Part shown: positions 45,196-53,928 of the stretch, in pieces | How the letters are laid out: each line of letters begins with the position of its first letter | Numbering within the stretch: position 1 is the stretch's first letter | Assembly (NCBI GenBank): GCA_020631235.1 | Contig: JAHDHQ010000004.1 | Location: forward strand, 62,001 to 126,000 | Length of the DNA: 64,000 bases | Source: Saprospiraceae bacterium | GTDB taxonomy: Bacteria > Bacteroidota > Bacteroidia > Chitinophagales > Saprospiraceae | Direction: 5' to 3' | Made by a program: the position numbers and the translations under genes | The notes under the pieces: generated by a model | Seen by the model: the letters and a program-made list of their open reading frames with translations, nothing else | The model's database searches: none | What the model was told of the DNA's origin: nothing

Positions 45196-45928
45196 TCAAT
45201 TAACCGCCATAATCGTAGATGATATGCCTCTGGCTATTGCCAGTTTACAAGCTGAGCTAGAAGATCATTGCCCTAATGTGACCGTTACACATACAGCCAA
45301 TGGAGTTTTAGACGCAGCAAGAATCCTTAAAACTGAAAAGCCTGACATACTTTTTCTTGATATCCAGATGAATGATGGAGATGGTTTTGACCTACTCGAC
45401 ATTATCGATCACAGCTGGATAAAGGTCATTTTTACCACAGGATCTAAAGAATATGCCATTAAAGCATTCCAATATACTGCATTGGATTATTTGTTAAAAC
45501 CAATAGATCCAAACCGCCTGAAGGAAGCTGTAGAGAAAGCAGAACAGTCTGACAGTCAACCTCAAGAAATGAATAAACTTCAAGAGGACCGTTCGACCAA
45601 TCGAAAAACCATCATACTTCATACCCAAGAAGAAGTGAGAATTGTAAAAATTGACCAAATTGTCCGGTGCGAATCATCCAATAATTACACTATATTTTAT
45701 TTCAGTGATGGCACAAAACTTTTGGTCTCTAAGACCTTAAAAGAGTACGAAAAAATGTTGCCCGATTCGTTCCTCAGGGTGCATCAATCACACTTAGTAC
45801 ACATACCATTTATAAAATCCTTTGTAAAAAATGAAGGAGGATATATTTTACTACACAACAAACAACATGTTCCAGTCTCAGTGCGCAAAAGGACTGAATT
45901 AATGGAAGCTTTAGATAATTTAAACTAA
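45188..45928 (+). CDS. LytTR-family response regulator
   Basis: A 246-residue response regulator. The receiver domain has the acceptor Asp58 in ILFLDIQMNDGDGFDLL and TTGSKEYAIKAFQYTALDYLLKPID near its end. The C-terminal LytTR DNA-binding domain follows (EVRIVKIDQIVRCESSNNY, then FLRVHQSHLVHIPFIKSF). It is the partner of the LytS-type kinase, with eight overlapping bases. LytTR proteins bind paired 9-bp direct repeats; I saw no clear candidates nearby. Its regulon is unknown. An unrelated-looking hypothetical gene starts seven bases downstream. Confidence 0.93.
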   Translation: MNNQLTAIIVDDMPLAIASLQAELEDHCPNVTVTHTANGVLDAARILKTEKPDILFLDIQMNDGDGFDLLDIIDHSWIKVIFTTGSKEYAIKAFQYTALDYLLKPIDPNRLKEAVEKAEQSDSQPQEMNKLQEDRSTNRKTIILHTQEEVRIVKIDQIVRCESSNNYTIFYFSDGTKLLVSKTLKEYEKMLPDSFLRVHQSHLVHIPFIKSFVKNEGGYILLHNKQHVPVSVRKRTELMEALDNLN

Positions 45929-45935
45929 TCAATAA

Positions 45936-47690
45936 ATGAAACCAATAGTAATACTTGCCATTTGCCTATTCTGCTGTTCATTACAAAGCCAAAGTTATTT
46001 CAAGAAATCATACAAAACTGGTCAGTATCTGACAAAAAAGAAAAAAGCATTTCTAGAAGATTATAATACTTATTCTGTCCGCGTTGCAGAAGTACAAGTG
46101 AGAAATGAAGCAAATCTAAAATATGTGCAAGAAGATTTTGTCAAATCTTCTATCGTTATACCCCATATGGATCAAGTTGAAGAAGGTGGTGCATTAGAAA
46201 TTGTCATTGAATTTAATAAGCTAACCATGGATCGTGATATTAAATATGTAAGTAAAACAGTGGATGAATACGGGCAAAACATTTATAAATATGTTATCAA
46301 TTATAATAGCAAACTTAATTACAAATACACTGTATTTAACAGCAGTTCGAAAGAAATTGTATTTAACGGCAAACCGAAACTAAGTAATACTTTAAGAGAA
46401 TTAGAAGTAGGTCCCTTCCAAAATGAAGACCACTGTCGCTGGTGGGAAAAACAATTTAATGAAGATCATCTTGTTAGTCTTGAGGCTGATGCTTTTGCTT
46501 TTGCATTGCGAGATATCCAAACGGATATTCTCAAAAAACAAGGATATATCGTAAAAGAGGAATATATTGAATTCTCTTATCCAGAAGATTATGACAACCC
46601 TAATCAATCATTATGGCTCGAAGCTTTAGATTACGCCCTAGTCGCTGCAGAAAATGTGTCAATTCACTCTCTTTCTAAAGCAAAATTAAATGCCGACAAA
46701 GCAATAAAAATATGGACTGAATTATTAAACAACATTGATGTGGAAAATCCAAAAGCCCGTTATAAACTTCTAAATAATCTAGCCACTATTCATTATTGGA
46801 TGGAGGCATTTGATCAGTGTGAAAAATATGCAAATTTGATTATTGAAAATGGGGAAGAAACTAAGACAGGTAAAGAATGGTTGCAAGCAATAGTTGCCTT
46901 AAACAAAGAATTTGCTTCTTCAGGTATTAAGAGTAGACATATTGAATACATCATTGATGTAAGTGATATTTTCGAAAAAACTCCACAAAAGATAAATAGG
47001 TTAGAAAATATTGAACAAAACAAAATTTCAGAATTAATTGAATTTGAACAATTTGCCGAGATTAATGACAACTCCACTATTGAACCAGGATCATTAAACT
47101 TAAAAAATGGAAGATCAATTGAAGGTGTATTTGTGCATAATACGCGGATTTTTAATCATGTTTCACCCCTTTTTTATGGAGATGATGCTATCTTATTTTG
47201 CTTTGTTAAAGAGGATAAAATATATACCATTAGAAAAGCCTATAGCAAAATAAAATCAATGAATATTGGTGGGGAAATATATTTGGTAGAAAATTTAAAA
47301 GCTGGTTCATGGAGTGCTTATAATGCAATAACCAAAATCATACATTCTAATCCAAGAGGATCGCTATTAGAATATTATGCTGAAAATGAGTCGACTAATG
47401 TTCCTTTTACAAATATTGACAAGCTAGTTAATACTGCAGAAACTATAAGAAAAGATATCTCTGGAGAAACTGGATCCAACATCCCTAAAAAACACATATA
47501 TTACAGTCACGAAAAAGAAAGACATTATAGATTTTCAGAAACACTGGCCTCGAGCAAAAGATCTATGGTTGCATTTGCTTTCGAAGACTGTGAAAATCTG
47601 AAGAAAAGTATTCAACAAACAGACATGAAGGAGGTCGAAGAGTTAAGTTTTATTAAGCAATGTATGGATGAATACGCTGAATGTAAATAA
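45936..47690 (+). CDS. Exported hypothetical protein with TPR-like region
   Basis: A 584-residue protein with a signal peptide (MKPIVILAICLFCCSLQSQS). The N-terminal half is a beta-rich domain (VRVAEVQVRNEANLKYV then IVIEFNKLTMDRDIKYVSKT) with a conserved WWEKQFNEDHLV region. The middle (about 220-310) contains helices that look like TPR units: AENVSIHSLSKAKLNADKA then LLNNLATIHYWMEAFDQCE. I know no assigned function. It follows the LytTR gene by 7 bases, so it could be the regulator's partner or simply its last operon member. A hairpin terminator follows. Confidence 0.72.
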   Translation: MKPIVILAICLFCCSLQSQSYFKKSYKTGQYLTKKKKAFLEDYNTYSVRVAEVQVRNEANLKYVQEDFVKSSIVIPHMDQVEEGGALEIVIEFNKLTMDRDIKYVSKTVDEYGQNIYKYVINYNSKLNYKYTVFNSSSKEIVFNGKPKLSNTLRELEVGPFQNEDHCRWWEKQFNEDHLVSLEADAFAFALRDIQTDILKKQGYIVKEEYIEFSYPEDYDNPNQSLWLEALDYALVAAENVSIHSLSKAKLNADKAIKIWTELLNNIDVENPKARYKLLNNLATIHYWMEAFDQCEKYANLIIENGEETKTGKEWLQAIVALNKEFASSGIKSRHIEYIIDVSDIFEKTPQKINRLENIEQNKISELIEFEQFAEINDNSTIEPGSLNLKNGRSIEGVFVHNTRIFNHVSPLFYGDDAILFCFVKEDKIYTIRKAYSKIKSMNIGGEIYLVENLKAGSWSAYNAITKIIHSNPRGSLLEYYAENESTNVPFTNIDKLVNTAETIRKDISGETGSNIPKKHIYYSHEKERHYRFSETLASSKRSMVAFAFEDCENLKKSIQQTDMKEVEELSFIKQCMDEYAECK

Positions 47691-47693
47691 AAA

Positions 47694-47720
47694 AAAGAGC
47701 AGGTAGGTAACCTGCTCTTT
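47694..47720 (-). terminator. Terminator between the TPR-like gene and the SH3 gene
   Basis: AAAGAGCAGGT (47694-47704) and ACCTGCTCTTT (47710-47720) are exact complements over five bases. On the minus strand the stem is followed by a long U run, so it primarily ends the SH3 gene; it probably also serves the plus-strand gene, whose tail is weaker. Confidence 0.75.
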
Positions 47721-47734
47721 CGCTTTATAAAACA

Positions 47735-48469
47735 CTATAAGGTACAGCCGCTTTTATAAGTTAGTACTTTAACAGCGACCGTTTGATTAGGCAATCTGGT
47801 GATATACACTGGAAAATCAATGTCCACTTTCACTTTTCTAATTCTTCCAAACTCGTCTTCAACAAAAGTTGACTGATTTAAGAAGCTCACTTTTTCAGGT
47901 TTACTACTCAACATATTAAGCAGAATCTGGTATACTTCCATCACTTCAGTATCTTGTAATTCCGCTAAAACTTCGAACTGGAATTGCTTATCTTTTTCTT
48001 TAAAAACATGGCCTTCCGCGAATTGCTGAACTACTCCTATAGTAGTAGACCCGAAAATAGTGTCTGGCGCTGCCTGGCTTGTAAAATTATTTTTCATCCA
48101 AGATTCTAGAGGGTATGAAATGTCGATATCTTCGCAAGAAAATTCGTCTACTTCTTCTGGTATAGGCAAATCTGTGAGGAAGCCATTAAACACATAACCT
48201 ATCTCTCCGTCATGTTCTATTAAAATCCATCTGCCGTCTATCCAGTCTACTCTTTCTTCATATCCTAGTTCGTTTTCATCATTTACCAGCATCACTTGTT
48301 CGCCAAATGGTATAGTTTTAATAACTTGACCTTGACCTCCAGGTACTGTGCGCATGTTTAATCCTGATGCAGCAGAAACATTTAGAAAACTTTGTGGGTT
48401 GTTAGCCCATAGAGTGCTTGTCATGATAGTTAGTGCAAGAACAATTAAATTTTTGAATGTCGTTTTCAT
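47735..48469 (-). CDS. SH3-domain exported protein
   Basis: Start at ATG 48469 (244 residues), since the longer frame from the TTG at 48508 adds thirteen residues before the signal peptide (KTTFKNLIVLALTIMTSTLWA). The N-terminal mature part is a bacterial SH3-like module: LNVSAASGLNMRTVPGGQG, then PFGEQVMLV and WILIEHDGEIGYVFNGFLTD. The rest is a beta-rich unknown domain with LESWMKNNFTSQAAPDTIFGS. SH3 modules usually bind cell-wall peptides or glycans, so a periplasmic wall-sensing role is plausible. The exact function is unknown. Confidence 0.82.
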   Translation of the reverse strand: MKTTFKNLIVLALTIMTSTLWANNPQSFLNVSAASGLNMRTVPGGQGQVIKTIPFGEQVMLVNDENELGYEERVDWIDGRWILIEHDGEIGYVFNGFLTDLPIPEEVDEFSCEDIDISYPLESWMKNNFTSQAAPDTIFGSTTIGVVQQFAEGHVFKEKDKQFQFEVLAELQDTEVMEVYQILLNMLSSKPEKVSFLNQSTFVEDEFGRIRKVKVDIDFPVYITRLPNQTVAVKVLTYKSGCTL

Positions 48470-48564
48470 AATCAAAGGTTTTATTAGTTTAATAATCTTA
48501 TGATTCAAAGTTGCGACACAATAGAGCTGAATGCTCAGGAGATGTGGATTAGAAATGCTTCCTT

Positions 48565-48598
48565 TAGAATTTGATAGGTCTAATCTAGAATTTGATAG
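48565..48598. repeat. 13-base direct repeat at the NUDIX stop
   Basis: TAGAATTTGATAG occurs at 48565-48577 and again at 48586-48598, a 21-base period. The second copy is the end of the NUDIX gene; the first lies just past it. It looks like a small tandem duplication of the gene's 3' end, with no functional sign. Confidence 0.6.
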
Positions 48599-49232
48599 CT
48601 AGGTCTTTGCTGATTTGTTCGAATTCAGAAGTAATCATGGCTGTGGCACCCCATAAAATCTCATTTTTCAGTGCGTAATACGGGCTTCGTGTGATTTTTG
48701 CATCCCTAATCTTAAAGTCTCTAAGCGATTTAGAATTAAACAGATTATCTACTGGTGTTTTGATAATATAAGCCACTTCCGAAGGGTCTGGTCGCAGGAC
48801 GGGCATATCTGCAATATAGGCTACATAAGGATATATAATGAAGTCACTAACAAAAACATAGAGGGGACTGAGAGCACCTATGATGCGTATGTGCTCAGCA
48901 GGCAAACCTATTTCTTCTTCACATTCTCGGATGGCACATGCCTGGCTGTCAGCATCTGTTGGCTCTTGCTTACCTCCTGGAAAACTAATTTGTCCTTTGT
49001 GTTTATCTCCTTGATACCTTGAAGCTCGTTTTATATAAATAGTCGACCAAGCACCAAATTCGTCTTTAAATAGAGTAAGTACGATAGCTGAAGGTGTAGC
49101 AGATTTAGGTATAGACCTATACTTTTCAGTATCCATCGGCGACATAAGCCGTTGGGCCTTCCATCCAGGTAAAGTTTCCTTTTGTAAATACTTTTTTACT
49201 ATCTCTATTTCCTTAGGCAAGGATCTAATCAT
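48585..49232 (-). CDS. NUDIX hydrolase, CoA pyrophosphatase-like
   Basis: A 215-residue NUDIX protein. The CoA-pyrophosphatase motif HKGQISFPGGKQEPTDAD precedes the NUDIX box, which continues CAIRECEEEIGL and supplies the metal-binding glutamates. Other matching parts are SPLYVFVSDFIIYPYVAYI and ILWGATAMIT. The reaction is cleavage of CoA (or oxidised CoA) to 3',5'-ADP and 4'-phosphopantetheine in the cytoplasm. The gene is on the minus strand, 13 bases downstream of the HemD-like gene, so both could be co-transcribed. Confidence 0.9.
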   Translation of the reverse strand: MIRSLPKEIEIVKKYLQKETLPGWKAQRLMSPMDTEKYRSIPKSATPSAIVLTLFKDEFGAWSTIYIKRASRYQGDKHKGQISFPGGKQEPTDADSQACAIRECEEEIGLPAEHIRIIGALSPLYVFVSDFIIYPYVAYIADMPVLRPDPSEVAYIIKTPVDNLFNSKSLRDFKIRDAKITRSPYYALKNEILWGATAMITSEFEQISKDLAIKF

Positions 49233-49245
49233 GTATAAGTATTAC

Positions 49246-50025
49246 CTATTTGTTTGATTTGAGTAGGTAATTTTCTATAGCCATAGACATAGAAGGTACA
49301 CCTTCTGCAGGTGCAGCAATATTTATAGTCAGTCCCCGATCCATAACTTCTTTACTTGTCGTTTTTCCGTAAATCGCCATTCTGGTTTTATTTTGTTTGA
49401 AATCCGGAAAGTTTTCATACAGTGAAGTAATACCTAAAGGACTAAAAAATACTAAAACATCGTAGGTAATATCTTTTAAGTCAGACAAATCAGAACTTAC
49501 TGTTTTGTACATCATTAGCTCTTTAAAATCAATGTCGTTTTCAGTAAGATACTTTACTACATTCTTTGCACCAAGGTTAGAACACGGAAGTAGAAATTTT
49601 TCCGCCTCTTTGTGTTTTTGAAAAGAAGCATGTAAATCTTCTATTTTACGCTGACCTACAAATACTTTTCTTTTTCTGTAAACTATAAACTTCTGTAAAT
49701 AATTTGCTATAGTTTCTGTCAAACAGAAATATTTAGTGGATTGTGACATCTGCACCCTCATTTCTTTCGTCAAACGAAAAAAGTGCTCGATCGCATTTTT
49801 GGAAGTGAAAATAATAGAGCTAAACTCATCAGGTCTAGTCCTGTATCTTCTAAACTCTTTTTCTGTGACTCCTTCCACGTGTATAAAAGGCCTCCAATCG
49901 ATCTTAATATTCCATTTTTTTTCTAAATCAAAATAAACCGATCGCTCTGGTTTAGGCTGAGAGATAAGGATAGACTCTATCTTATCATAACTCTCTTTAT
50001 GCTCAGTTTTTGTACTTGTAGCCAT
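49246..50025 (-). CDS. Uroporphyrinogen-III synthase family protein (HemD-like)
   Basis: A 259-residue protein with the weakly conserved two-lobe HemD architecture: ILISQPKPERSVYFDLEKK at the start, SIIFTSKNAIEHFFRL, LLPCSNLGAKNVVKYLTEN and DVLVFFSPLGITSLYENFP. In most Bacteroidota such a gene sits next to DUF4271, as here. The enzyme closes the linear tetrapyrrole hydroxymethylbilane to uroporphyrinogen III in heme synthesis. HemD sequences diverge strongly, so enzymatic activity is likely but not certain. It lies 14 bases downstream of the DUF4271 gene. Confidence 0.82.
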   Translation of the reverse strand: MATSTKTEHKESYDKIESILISQPKPERSVYFDLEKKWNIKIDWRPFIHVEGVTEKEFRRYRTRPDEFSSIIFTSKNAIEHFFRLTKEMRVQMSQSTKYFCLTETIANYLQKFIVYRKRKVFVGQRKIEDLHASFQKHKEAEKFLLPCSNLGAKNVVKYLTENDIDFKELMMYKTVSSDLSDLKDITYDVLVFFSPLGITSLYENFPDFKQNKTRMAIYGKTTSKEVMDRGLTINIAAPAEGVPSMSMAIENYLLKSNK

Positions 50026-50039
50026 ATTATATCCTATTG

Positions 50040-50993
50040 TTAGAAACTTAAATGATCAACTACAACCTTATATATAATAATTACAGGTGCTATTTCAGTC
50101 GCGCAAAGATACAATAAAAAAAAGAATGCATTATTTGAAAGGAGATAGAAGTGAGAAAGCATGGTCCGTCCGTAACGAAAAAGATAGGATAGTCCTATGA
50201 TTATCAATGAAATATATACAAATAAAGAACTAACTAAGGAAGGACCGTAATGAATAAAGAAATTTAAAATGGTCAACAAAACCCCAAGGACCCCTAAAAT
50301 AGAAACACTCAAACTAAGGTAAAAATTGATGATTTTTCTCACGCCGGGATATACCCATTTAATAAAATTCAGTATTAGATATTTGCTTAAATAGAGAGCG
50401 CCTAATAAGACAGTAACCACAAGCAAACTACTCAATGTTTTTAACTTAGTTTCCGCCTGCATATGCACTAGTAACAAACTTAAGCCAAGCATGCAATTGC
50501 CCAGCAGCAACAAACTGGCCGGCGATAAACCCGCTTGTTCTTCTCTGTGAAAAATCAGTAAATGATTATCATTAATTAAAGCCCTAACCATTTTTCCTAT
50601 GATATCTCTATTTAGTCCTAAAGCAACAGCAATTAATATGACCATAAGAATGATAGCCCAAAGCCCTAGGTGTTTTCTGAAAAAATCCAGCGGTGTTTCT
50701 TTAGAGTCTGTGATGCTTTTATCTACAAGCTGATTACGTCTAATCGGTATATGATTAACTTCGAAAGGGTTTTGCTCATCACTACTTATCGACTCTTCAC
50801 TGATGACTATATTATCGGATTCTTTTACACCAAAAGTGTCTACTGGGACGATATTTAAACTATCTCCTTCTAATCTATAAACATCAAAAACATTATTGAG
50901 CAAACGTAGATTTAGACTATCTTGTCCTAAACCAAGGTTAATCCAAAGAATACAAAAAAACAGACTTAATATGTTTTGTTTTCCAATCACCAT
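50040..50993 (-). CDS. DUF4271 membrane protein
   Basis: Start at ATG 50993 gives 317 residues with a signal-like or first hydrophobic segment (ILSLFFCILWINLGLGQ); the longer frame from 51086 adds 31 residues ahead of it. After a polar region (about 25-100) there are several transmembrane helices, the last ending NAFFFLLYLCATEIAPVIII. DUF4271 proteins are paired with hemD in Bacteroidota and have no established function; a link to heme or quinone membrane processes is inference. A TAGCTTTG promoter box (51010-51003) sits just ahead of the start. Confidence 0.8.
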   Translation of the reverse strand: MVIGKQNILSLFFCILWINLGLGQDSLNLRLLNNVFDVYRLEGDSLNIVPVDTFGVKESDNIVISEESISSDEQNPFEVNHIPIRRNQLVDKSITDSKETPLDFFRKHLGLWAIILMVILIAVALGLNRDIIGKMVRALINDNHLLIFHREEQAGLSPASLLLLGNCMLGLSLLLVHMQAETKLKTLSSLLVVTVLLGALYLSKYLILNFIKWVYPGVRKIINFYLSLSVSILGVLGVLLTILNFFIHYGPSLVSSLFVYISLIIIGLSYLFRYGRTMLSHFYLLSNNAFFFLLYLCATEIAPVIIIYKVVVDHLSF

Positions 50994-51002
50994 ATAATGC
51001 TG

Positions 51003-51010
51003 CAAAGCTA
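51003..51010 (-). promoter_or_regulatory. Candidate -7 box for the DUF4271/hemD-like/NUDIX unit
   Basis: On the minus strand TAGCTTTG is an exact TAnnTTTG match 10 bases before the ATG at 50993, implying an almost leaderless transcript. There is no clear -33 TTG. Confidence 0.42.
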
Positions 51011-51131
51011 CAACTAATGATGAATTACATTGGATTTGTGAAACACAATTGATTCTTAAATGAGCTGTTAATGCACTGTTAATCAAAAAAACAAAAAATT
51101 ACCACCTAGATATATTATCGTAATTTTAAGT

Positions 51132-52394
51132 ATGTCTAACAGTACAATAAGACGCATATTAGTACTTGGAGGTCTTGCCATTGTTGGGATCATCTTTATC
51201 CAATCCTATTTGTTTTATAAAACATGGAATCAAAAGCAGCAAGAATTTAATCAAACCATCAACATTGCTTTGCGAAAAGTGGCGACACAAATAGCCAATT
51301 ATAATGGAGCAAAATTGCCCAAGCAAAATCTAATACAACGAAGAGCATCAAATTTTTATTCAGTTAATATAAATACAGCTATCGATGCCAATGTCCTAGA
51401 GGAGTACCTCACACAAACATTCAATGAATATTCGATCAATTCTGATTTTGAATATGGCGTTTACGACTGTGCTACGGATGATATGGTTTATGGCAGCTAT
51501 TGTAGCATGGGTGATGAAGACCGTAAATCATCCAATACTACCCTACCTAAGTTTGATGATTTAATCTACTACTTTGTAGTTTCATTCCCTAATCAAGAAG
51601 GGTATGTGATGTCTACAATGAAACAAACCATATGGTTTAGTCTAATAGCCTTGTTATCTGTACTTTTCTTCATTTATGCCATTTATGTCATCCTGCGTCA
51701 AAAACAACTTACAGACCTGCAAAAAGACTTTATAAATAACATGACGCATGAATTTAAAACGCCTATATCTTCCATAAAGATTGCTTCTGAGTTTTTAGCT
51801 AGAAATTCGCATATTAAAGATGATAGCAAGATGCAACAGTACACCCAAATCATCCGAGATCAAAATGAAAGATTAAACAACCAAGTCGAAAAGGTACTCA
51901 ACATAGCGAGAGTAGAAGTGGATAATTTTAAATTAAACAAAGAGGAAATAAAACTGAATGAGTTTATCAGCAAAATCGTAGAGCAAGAAAAAATCCAATT
52001 TGAAAAACTACATGGATCGCTTTCGTTTGAGCCACTATCATCAGAAATAACGGTTTCAGCAGATCATTTACATTTTTCCAATGTTATTTCCAATATGTTG
52101 GATAATGCACGAAAATATACATCTTCCACTCCTAAAGCAAAGGTTTCTCTAAGACAAAACAACAAAGAAATAAACTTGTCCATAAAGGACAATGGAATAG
52201 GGATCAACAAGGAGGAACAAAAAAAATTGTTTAATAAATTTTACCGAGTACCCACAGGAAATGTGCACAATGTTAAAGGTTTTGGCTTAGGACTATTCTA
52301 TGTCCAAAATATTTGCGCATCGCATGGATGGACTATATCGGTCGAATCAGATCAGGATAAAGGATCTTGTTTTACAATACAAATACCTATCTAG
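51132..52394 (+). CDS. Sensor histidine kinase (HisKA/HATPase)
   Basis: A 420-residue membrane kinase. It has two transmembrane helices (about residues 9-28 and 170-190), a small periplasmic domain between them, a HisKA segment with His206 in DFINNMTHEFKTPISSIKIA, and an ATPase domain with NVISNMLDNARKYT, KDNGIGINKEEQ and GFGLGLFYV. It phosphorylates the response regulator encoded two bases downstream. The periplasmic sensor domain (about residues 30-165) matches no family I recognise. The pair stands immediately upstream of an ECF sigma/anti-sigma block on the other strand. Confidence 0.94.
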   Translation: MSNSTIRRILVLGGLAIVGIIFIQSYLFYKTWNQKQQEFNQTINIALRKVATQIANYNGAKLPKQNLIQRRASNFYSVNINTAIDANVLEEYLTQTFNEYSINSDFEYGVYDCATDDMVYGSYCSMGDEDRKSSNTTLPKFDDLIYYFVVSFPNQEGYVMSTMKQTIWFSLIALLSVLFFIYAIYVILRQKQLTDLQKDFINNMTHEFKTPISSIKIASEFLARNSHIKDDSKMQQYTQIIRDQNERLNNQVEKVLNIARVEVDNFKLNKEEIKLNEFISKIVEQEKIQFEKLHGSLSFEPLSSEITVSADHLHFSNVISNMLDNARKYTSSTPKAKVSLRQNNKEINLSIKDNGIGINKEEQKKLFNKFYRVPTGNVHNVKGFGLGLFYVQNICASHGWTISVESDQDKGSCFTIQIPI

Positions 52395-52396
52395 TT

Positions 52397-53089
52397 ATGG
52401 ATACAAAAGCACACATATTATACATCGAAGATGATGAAGTTCTGGGTTTTGTTACCAGAGACAATCTAGAAATGAATCAATACTCTGTACACCATTGTAA
52501 AGATGGGGAAGAAGGCTTAGCCGCATTTCAAAAAGGAACATTTGATTTATGTATTGTCGATGTTATGCTTCCGAAAATGGATGGTTTTACTCTTGCCACC
52601 GAAATTAGAAAGCGTAATCAATCCATTCCCATTCTGTTTTTAACAGCCAAATCACTCAAGGAAGATCGCATAAAAGGACTCCAATTAGGTGCTGATGATT
52701 ACATCGTAAAACCATTCTCTATCGAAGAACTTATCTTAAAAATAGAAATATTCCTAAAGCGTAAATCCGTAGCAATAAACCAGCCACAAGAAATCTTCCA
52801 AATCAGTGAATTTAGTTTTGATTTTGCTAACCTTAAACTCAGCAGTGGAGAAACTATACATAACTTAACTCAGCGGGAAGCCGAACTATTAAAAATGCTA
52901 TGTGAAAATAAACCTAACATTGTCAAACGTGAACATATCTTGGAGCAAATATGGGGCGAAAACGACTATTTCTTAGGAAGAAGTATGGACGTATTTATAA
53001 GTCGATTACGCAAATATATGAAGACTGATCCCAAGATAAAACTGGAGAATGTTCATGGTGTAGGGTTTAGACTTTTGGAAACTAAGTAG
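52397..53089 (+). CDS. OmpR-family response regulator
   Basis: I start at the ATG at 52397 (230 residues), two bases after the kinase stop; the frame from 52367 adds ten residues overlapping the kinase. The receiver domain starts HILYIEDDEVLGFV, with the acceptor Asp55 in CIVDVMLPKMDGF. The C-terminal winged helix reads LTQREAELLKMLCENKPNIVKREHIL and SRLRKYMKTDPKIKLENVHGVGFRL. It is the output partner of the kinase just upstream. Its targets are unknown; the neighbouring ECF operons are candidates. Confidence 0.94.
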   Translation: MDTKAHILYIEDDEVLGFVTRDNLEMNQYSVHHCKDGEEGLAAFQKGTFDLCIVDVMLPKMDGFTLATEIRKRNQSIPILFLTAKSLKEDRIKGLQLGADDYIVKPFSIEELILKIEIFLKRKSVAINQPQEIFQISEFSFDFANLKLSSGETIHNLTQREAELLKMLCENKPNIVKREHILEQIWGENDYFLGRSMDVFISRLRKYMKTDPKIKLENVHGVGFRLLETK

Positions 53090-53144
53090 TCATTCCTCAT
53101 TTCATGAATAACAACTGAATATACAAAGCTTAACTTAACTAGGC

Positions 53145-53645
53145 TCAATGCTTTTTAGGATGTTTTCCCTTGTGATGTTTGTGATGTTTCCCTCCCCTTC
53201 TAGCGCGATGATCTCCTTGAATTAAGTGATTGATAAAACGATCTAATTCTTTCTCTTTACCAGGCTTTACTATGCTCCTCAAATCATTTAAATGTTGATC
53301 ATTGATGGAATAGATCTCACGACTTAACTCCATTATTTCAGCCAACAAACGATCTTTTTCTGCTTGATCTTTTCCACTATAGAATTGACTACTCAATTCC
53401 TTAAGTTTTACATTTAGAAGAGTAGATTGTTCTATATGCTCAGACTTAGATTTACTAAAAATAGATAGTTCCGCATCGGTCAGATCAAATTCGTTCTGAA
53501 TAAATTTATCAGCTTTGTTCGGACCATGATGGTTTGGTGCCCAATGTGAAGCTCCCTGTTTATTTAAAAACAAACTCAATATCAAGCCTATATTTAATAG
53601 AGACAAAAGAATCACTAAGCAAAATAATACTTTAGTTTTATTCAT
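53145..53645 (-). CDS. Periplasmic heavy-metal-sensor/Spy-like protein with His-rich tail
   Basis: A 166-residue protein anchored by an N-terminal transmembrane helix (residues 6-26, VLFCLVILLSLLNIGLILSLFL) with a long alpha-helical periplasmic part (FDLTDAELSIFSKSKSEHIEQS then ELSSQFYSGKDQAEKDRLLAEI) like the CpxP/Spy/CnrX group. The C-terminus is strongly basic and histidine-rich (HHKHHKGKHPKKH), a probable metal-binding tail. The gene overlaps the anti-sigma-like gene by eight bases and lies in the same operon as an ECF sigma factor. By analogy to CnrYXH it may sense metal or misfolded protein, but that is inference. Confidence 0.8.
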   Translation of the reverse strand: MNKTKVLFCLVILLSLLNIGLILSLFLNKQGASHWAPNHHGPNKADKFIQNEFDLTDAELSIFSKSKSEHIEQSTLLNVKLKELSSQFYSGKDQAEKDRLLAEIMELSREIYSINDQHLNDLRSIVKPGKEKELDRFINHLIQGDHRARRGGKHHKHHKGKHPKKH

Positions 53646-53928
53646 GATAAAGCGATTTTGTAGGCACTAAATCATAACTAGATGTTAACTCATCACTAGT
53701 TGTTTCAAGTCGATTCAAGTTCATATTAATTAAGACAACATTGGCCGATAATAACAATAAAAAAGAAGCAGCAATGGCTAGCACAGTTTGCTTAGAAAAA
53801 CTAAGCTTATGATTTATGGTAGACAATGCCACTTGCTCCATTTTTTTATACAACGAACTTGGTGCTTTTATAGGCCTTGCGTGGTCTAAAGCATTTAATA
53901 ATTCTTGTGTAAAGTTATTTGTATTCAT
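53638..53928 (-). CDS. Small anti-sigma-factor-like protein
   Basis: A 96-residue protein with a cytoplasmic N-terminal part (residues 1-45) and a transmembrane helix (about 46-68, TVLAIAASFLLLLSANVVLI), then a short periplasmic tail. It sits between an ECF sigma factor (four-base overlap) and a periplasmic Spy-like sensor (eight-base overlap). The position and topology fit the anti-sigma of a three-gene module, but no anti-sigma domain signature is visible, so this call rests mostly on context. The cytoplasmic part is short for a classical anti-sigma domain. Confidence 0.65.
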   Translation of the reverse strand: MNTNNFTQELLNALDHARPIKAPSSLYKKMEQVALSTINHKLSFSKQTVLAIAASFLLLLSANVVLINMNLNRLETTSDELTSSYDLVPTKSLYHE

